Assembly: GCA_003447895.1 (NCBI GenBank)
Contig: DLYC01000244.1
Location: forward strand, 1-7,968
DNA length: 7,968 nucleotides
Direction of reading: 5' to 3'
Origin: Lachnospiraceae bacterium
GTDB lineage: Bacteria; Bacillota; Clostridia; Lachnospirales; Lachnospiraceae
The notes beneath the pieces are model-generated. The model was not told the DNA's origin and ran no database searches. It saw only the letters and a list, made by a program, of their open reading frames with translations. A program made the translations under genes and the position numbers. Below are positions 6,174-7,968 of the stretch, one piece after another (within the stretch, counting starts at the first letter, position 1; each line of letters begins with the position of its first letter).

Positions 6174-7838
6174 ATGCCTACAGTAGCAATCAAGGGAACG
6201 ATTCAGCAGTACGACAAGGGAGTAACCTTCGAGAACATCGTCAGAAAATACCAGGAACAGTATCACAACTCCATTGCTCTTGTCTTCTTCAACGGAAAGA
6301 TGAAGGAACTGAGTAAACGCCTTGAGAGAGACGGCGCGATCTCCTTTATCACGACCGGAGACAGCGCAGGCCACAACGCCTATGTGCGGACGGCGCAGAT
6401 GATGCTCGTAAAGGCTGTCAGGGATATCATGAAGGACATGGGCAACGATATCCATGTCAAAATAGAGTTTGCCCTCGGAAATGCCTTTTACTGCTCTGTT
6501 CACGGAGGCATTAAGGTTACGGATGAGTTCGCGGCCAGGATCGAGGAACAGATGAGGAGCCTTTATGAGAGGAAAGTTCCGATCATCAAGAAGACCTATC
6601 CGATCGACGACGCCATCGAACTCTTCAAGAGGCAGGGAATGCATGACAAGGAGAGGCTCTTCCACTACAGAAGGGGCTCCACGATCAATGTTTACAGCAT
6701 GGAAGGCTATTACGACTATTTCTACGGCTACATGCTCCCCTCGACTGCCTATGTAAACCTGTTCAAGGTAAAGGCCTACAGGGGAGGCCTGCTCCTCATC
6801 CTTCCCAGGCAGGAGAACCCCTTTGAGATCGAAGAATTCGTGGATGAAGAGAGCCTCTTTGAGCAGCTCTATCTCGCGACGAAGTGGGGCGACCTTGTCA
6901 ATATCAGCACGGTCGGAGACCTCAACGACGCGATCTGCGGCGGCAATATCAGCGATATGATCCTTGTCCAGGAGGCGCTTCAGGAGCGCAGGATCGGTGA
7001 GATCGCGGAACAGATCTATGCCAAAAAAGACACGAAGTTCGTCCTTGTCGCAGGCCCCAGCTCTTCGGGAAAGACGACGTTTGCGCACAGGCTCGCCATC
7101 CAGCTCCGTTCCTTTGGCTTAAAGCCCCATATCATCAGCATGGATGACTATTTTGTCAACCGGGAAAACACACCGATCGACATAGACGGAAATTATAACT
7201 ATGAAGTCCTTGAGGCGGTCGACACCGATCTCTTTAACGACGATATGCTCGATCTCCTTGACGGCGAGACGATCGAACTTCCGCAGTTTGACTTCAAGAT
7301 CGGAAAGAGAGTCTACAAGGGCAGGTATTTAAAACTCGAAGAGGATGACATCCTGATCATAGAGGGTATCCACGGCCTTAATCCGAAAGCGACGGCGGAC
7401 CTGCCCGATGAGAATAAATTCAAGATCTATATCAGCTGCATGACAAGCCTCAATATCGACGAGCATAACCGGATTCCGTCCACGGACGCAAGGCTTCTTC
7501 GCCGCATGGTGAGAGACGCCCGGACGAGAGGGAATTCGGCGCAGCACACCTTCGAACTCTGGCCCAAGGTCAGGGAAGGCGAAGTGGAAAACATCTTCCG
7601 GTTCCAGGATGACGCCGATGCCGTATTTAATTCCATGATCATCTATGAGCTGGCGGTGATCAAACAGTTTGCGGAGCCCCTTCTGTTTAACGTCAGGCAA
7701 AACGAGCCGGAGTACTACGAGGCGAAGAGACTTTTGAAGTTCCTGGAATATTTTGTCGGCGTGGACACCGCGTCGGTGCCTACCAACTCCCTCCTGAGGG
7801 AATTTGTGGGCGGAGGGTGCTTCTCCGAGATCAGTTGA
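6174..7838 (+). CDS. nucleoside (uridine-like) kinase with N-terminal TGS and ThrRS-like domains
   Basis: The 554-aa product combines two halves. Residues 1-62 resemble a TGS domain. About 63-250 resembles the second additional (editing) domain of threonyl-tRNA synthetase: VHGGIKVTDEFAARIEEQM, VPIIKKTYPIDDAIELFKRQG and the following YYDYFYGYMLPS track that fold. The C-terminal half (about 285-525) is a P-loop kinase of the uridine kinase/phosphoribulokinase group, with Walker A GPSSSGKTT (294-302), the acidic substrate strand ISMDDYFVNR (321-330), the Walker B-like LIIEGIHGLNP (394-404) and an arginine-rich lid DARLLRRMVRDARTRG. By homology it phosphorylates a nucleoside with ATP or GTP, but the substrate cannot be read. 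The ATG has AAGGAGG (6162-6168) 5 nt upstream, the strongest ribosome binding site in the window. No terminator separates it from nif3 85 bp upstream, and rnpB starts about 30 bp downstream. Confidence 0.88.
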   Translation: MPTVAIKGTIQQYDKGVTFENIVRKYQEQYHNSIALVFFNGKMKELSKRLERDGAISFITTGDSAGHNAYVRTAQMMLVKAVRDIMKDMGNDIHVKIEFALGNAFYCSVHGGIKVTDEFAARIEEQMRSLYERKVPIIKKTYPIDDAIELFKRQGMHDKERLFHYRRGSTINVYSMEGYYDYFYGYMLPSTAYVNLFKVKAYRGGLLLILPRQENPFEIEEFVDEESLFEQLYLATKWGDLVNISTVGDLNDAICGGNISDMILVQEALQERRIGEIAEQIYAKKDTKFVLVAGPSSSGKTTFAHRLAIQLRSFGLKPHIISMDDYFVNRENTPIDIDGNYNYEVLEAVDTDLFNDDMLDLLDGETIELPQFDFKIGKRVYKGRYLKLEEDDILIIEGIHGLNPKATADLPDENKFKIYISCMTSLNIDEHNRIPSTDARLLRRMVRDARTRGNSAQHTFELWPKVREGEVENIFRFQDDADAVFNSMIIYELAVIKQFAEPLLFNVRQNEPEYYEAKRLLKFLEYFVGVDTASVPTNSLLREFVGGGCFSEIS

Positions 7839-7863
7839 CAAGTGTGGGTGCCGCGAGTAAAAT
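7835..7863 (+). promoter_or_regulatory. SigA-type promoter of rnpB, overlapping the kinase stop codon
   Basis: TTGACA (7835-7840) is followed after exactly 17 bp by TAAAAT (7858-7863), a near-consensus vegetative promoter. The TGA stop of the kinase gene (7836-7838) lies inside the -35 hexamer. Transcription should begin near 7869-7871, just before the RNase P RNA. Confidence 0.88.
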
Positions 7864-7869
7864 GCTTTA

Positions 7870-7968
7870 GGAAATAAGCAGGGCGGACGATCGCGGCTGC
7901 ATAGTCCCGAAAGGGCGCAGGTGAGGAAAGTCCGGGCTTCATAGGGCAGGATGCCGGATAACGTCCGG
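7870..7968 (+). ncRNA. rnpB: RNase P RNA, 5' part (truncated by window end)
   Basis: This is the catalytic RNA of ribonuclease P, which trims the 5' leaders of tRNA precursors. The universally conserved GAGGAAAGTCC (7923-7933; P4 5' strand and flank) is followed by GGGC, ATAGGGCAGGATGCC and AACG, the standard order in bacterial RNase P RNA. Upstream, CTGC (7897-7900) pairs with GCAG (7917-7920), and CCC-GAAA-GGG (7906-7915) caps the arm that fits P3. CCGGA (7954-7958) pairs with TCCGG (7964-7968). The wording resembles type A (E. coli-like) RNA more than B. subtilis type B. The 5' end is inferred from the promoter, and roughly the last three quarters lie outside the window. Its product would mature the tRNA-Leu transcripts at the other end of this window. 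Confidence 0.93.

Noticed and set aside
7788..7827. Two short hairpins near the kinase 3' end (TCCCT-CCTG-AGGGA and CGGAG-7 nt-CTCCG) as a terminator
   Set aside because: Both lie within the coding sequence, have only 5-bp stems and are not followed by a T-run.
342..7838. High density of GATC tetramers across the genes
   Set aside because: Most fall where an ATC isoleucine codon follows a codon ending in G, or where CGATC/GGATC arises from preferred Arg, Gly and Ile codons; codon use explains it without invoking methylation sites.

Overview
The window is a chromosomal housekeeping segment of a low-to-mid GC Gram-positive bacterium. It most resembles a member of class Clostridia, probably Lachnospiraceae. 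The grounds are strong AAGGAGG-type ribosome binding sites, a SigA-type sigma factor with a short region 1.1, the order dgt-dnaG-rpoD-trmK-nif3, a TGS/ThrRS-like nucleoside kinase typical of Clostridia, and a type A-looking RNase P RNA. Coding DNA is GC-rich at third positions, while the 5' intergenic region (about 137-341) is very AT-rich. The family placement is inference; no database was consulted.

Left end (1-341): two tRNA-Leu genes lie on the minus strand. One is cut by the window edge; the other is complete, with anticodon CAG. They are read from a near-consensus promoter (TTGACA, 17 bp, TAGAAT) at 148-176. An A/T-rich block at 177-218 sits just upstream of that promoter and may act as an UP element. 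The same spacer is the leader of the plus-strand genes. It holds an 8-bp perfect inverted repeat (259-281) and three copies of GAAACCGC, two of them in tandem.

Centre (342-6088): five genes run on the plus strand in a probable operon. They are an HD-domain dNTP triphosphohydrolase (dgt), DNA primase (dnaG), the primary sigma factor (rpoD/sigA), tRNA adenine-22 N1-methyltransferase (trmK) and a Nif3/YqfO-family dinuclear-metal protein. This is a Gram-positive form of the macromolecular synthesis operon, joining dNTP pool control, replication priming, transcription initiation and tRNA modification. Gaps are 66, 67, 6 and 10 bp, with no intrinsic terminator among them.

Right end (6089-7968): after an 85-bp gap containing a GNRA-capped stem-loop comes a 554-aa nucleoside (uridine-like) kinase. 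Its N-terminal half resembles the TGS and editing domains of threonyl-tRNA synthetase. The -35 element of a consensus promoter overlaps its stop codon and drives rnpB, the RNase P RNA, which is cut off by the window end.

All plus-strand reading frames are intact, and I saw no mobile element, CRISPR array, phage gene or sign of recent transfer. The region is mostly ordinary. The most interesting items are the kinase's degenerate ThrRS-like domain, the rnpB promoter nested in the kinase stop codon, and the unexplained motifs in the dgt leader.
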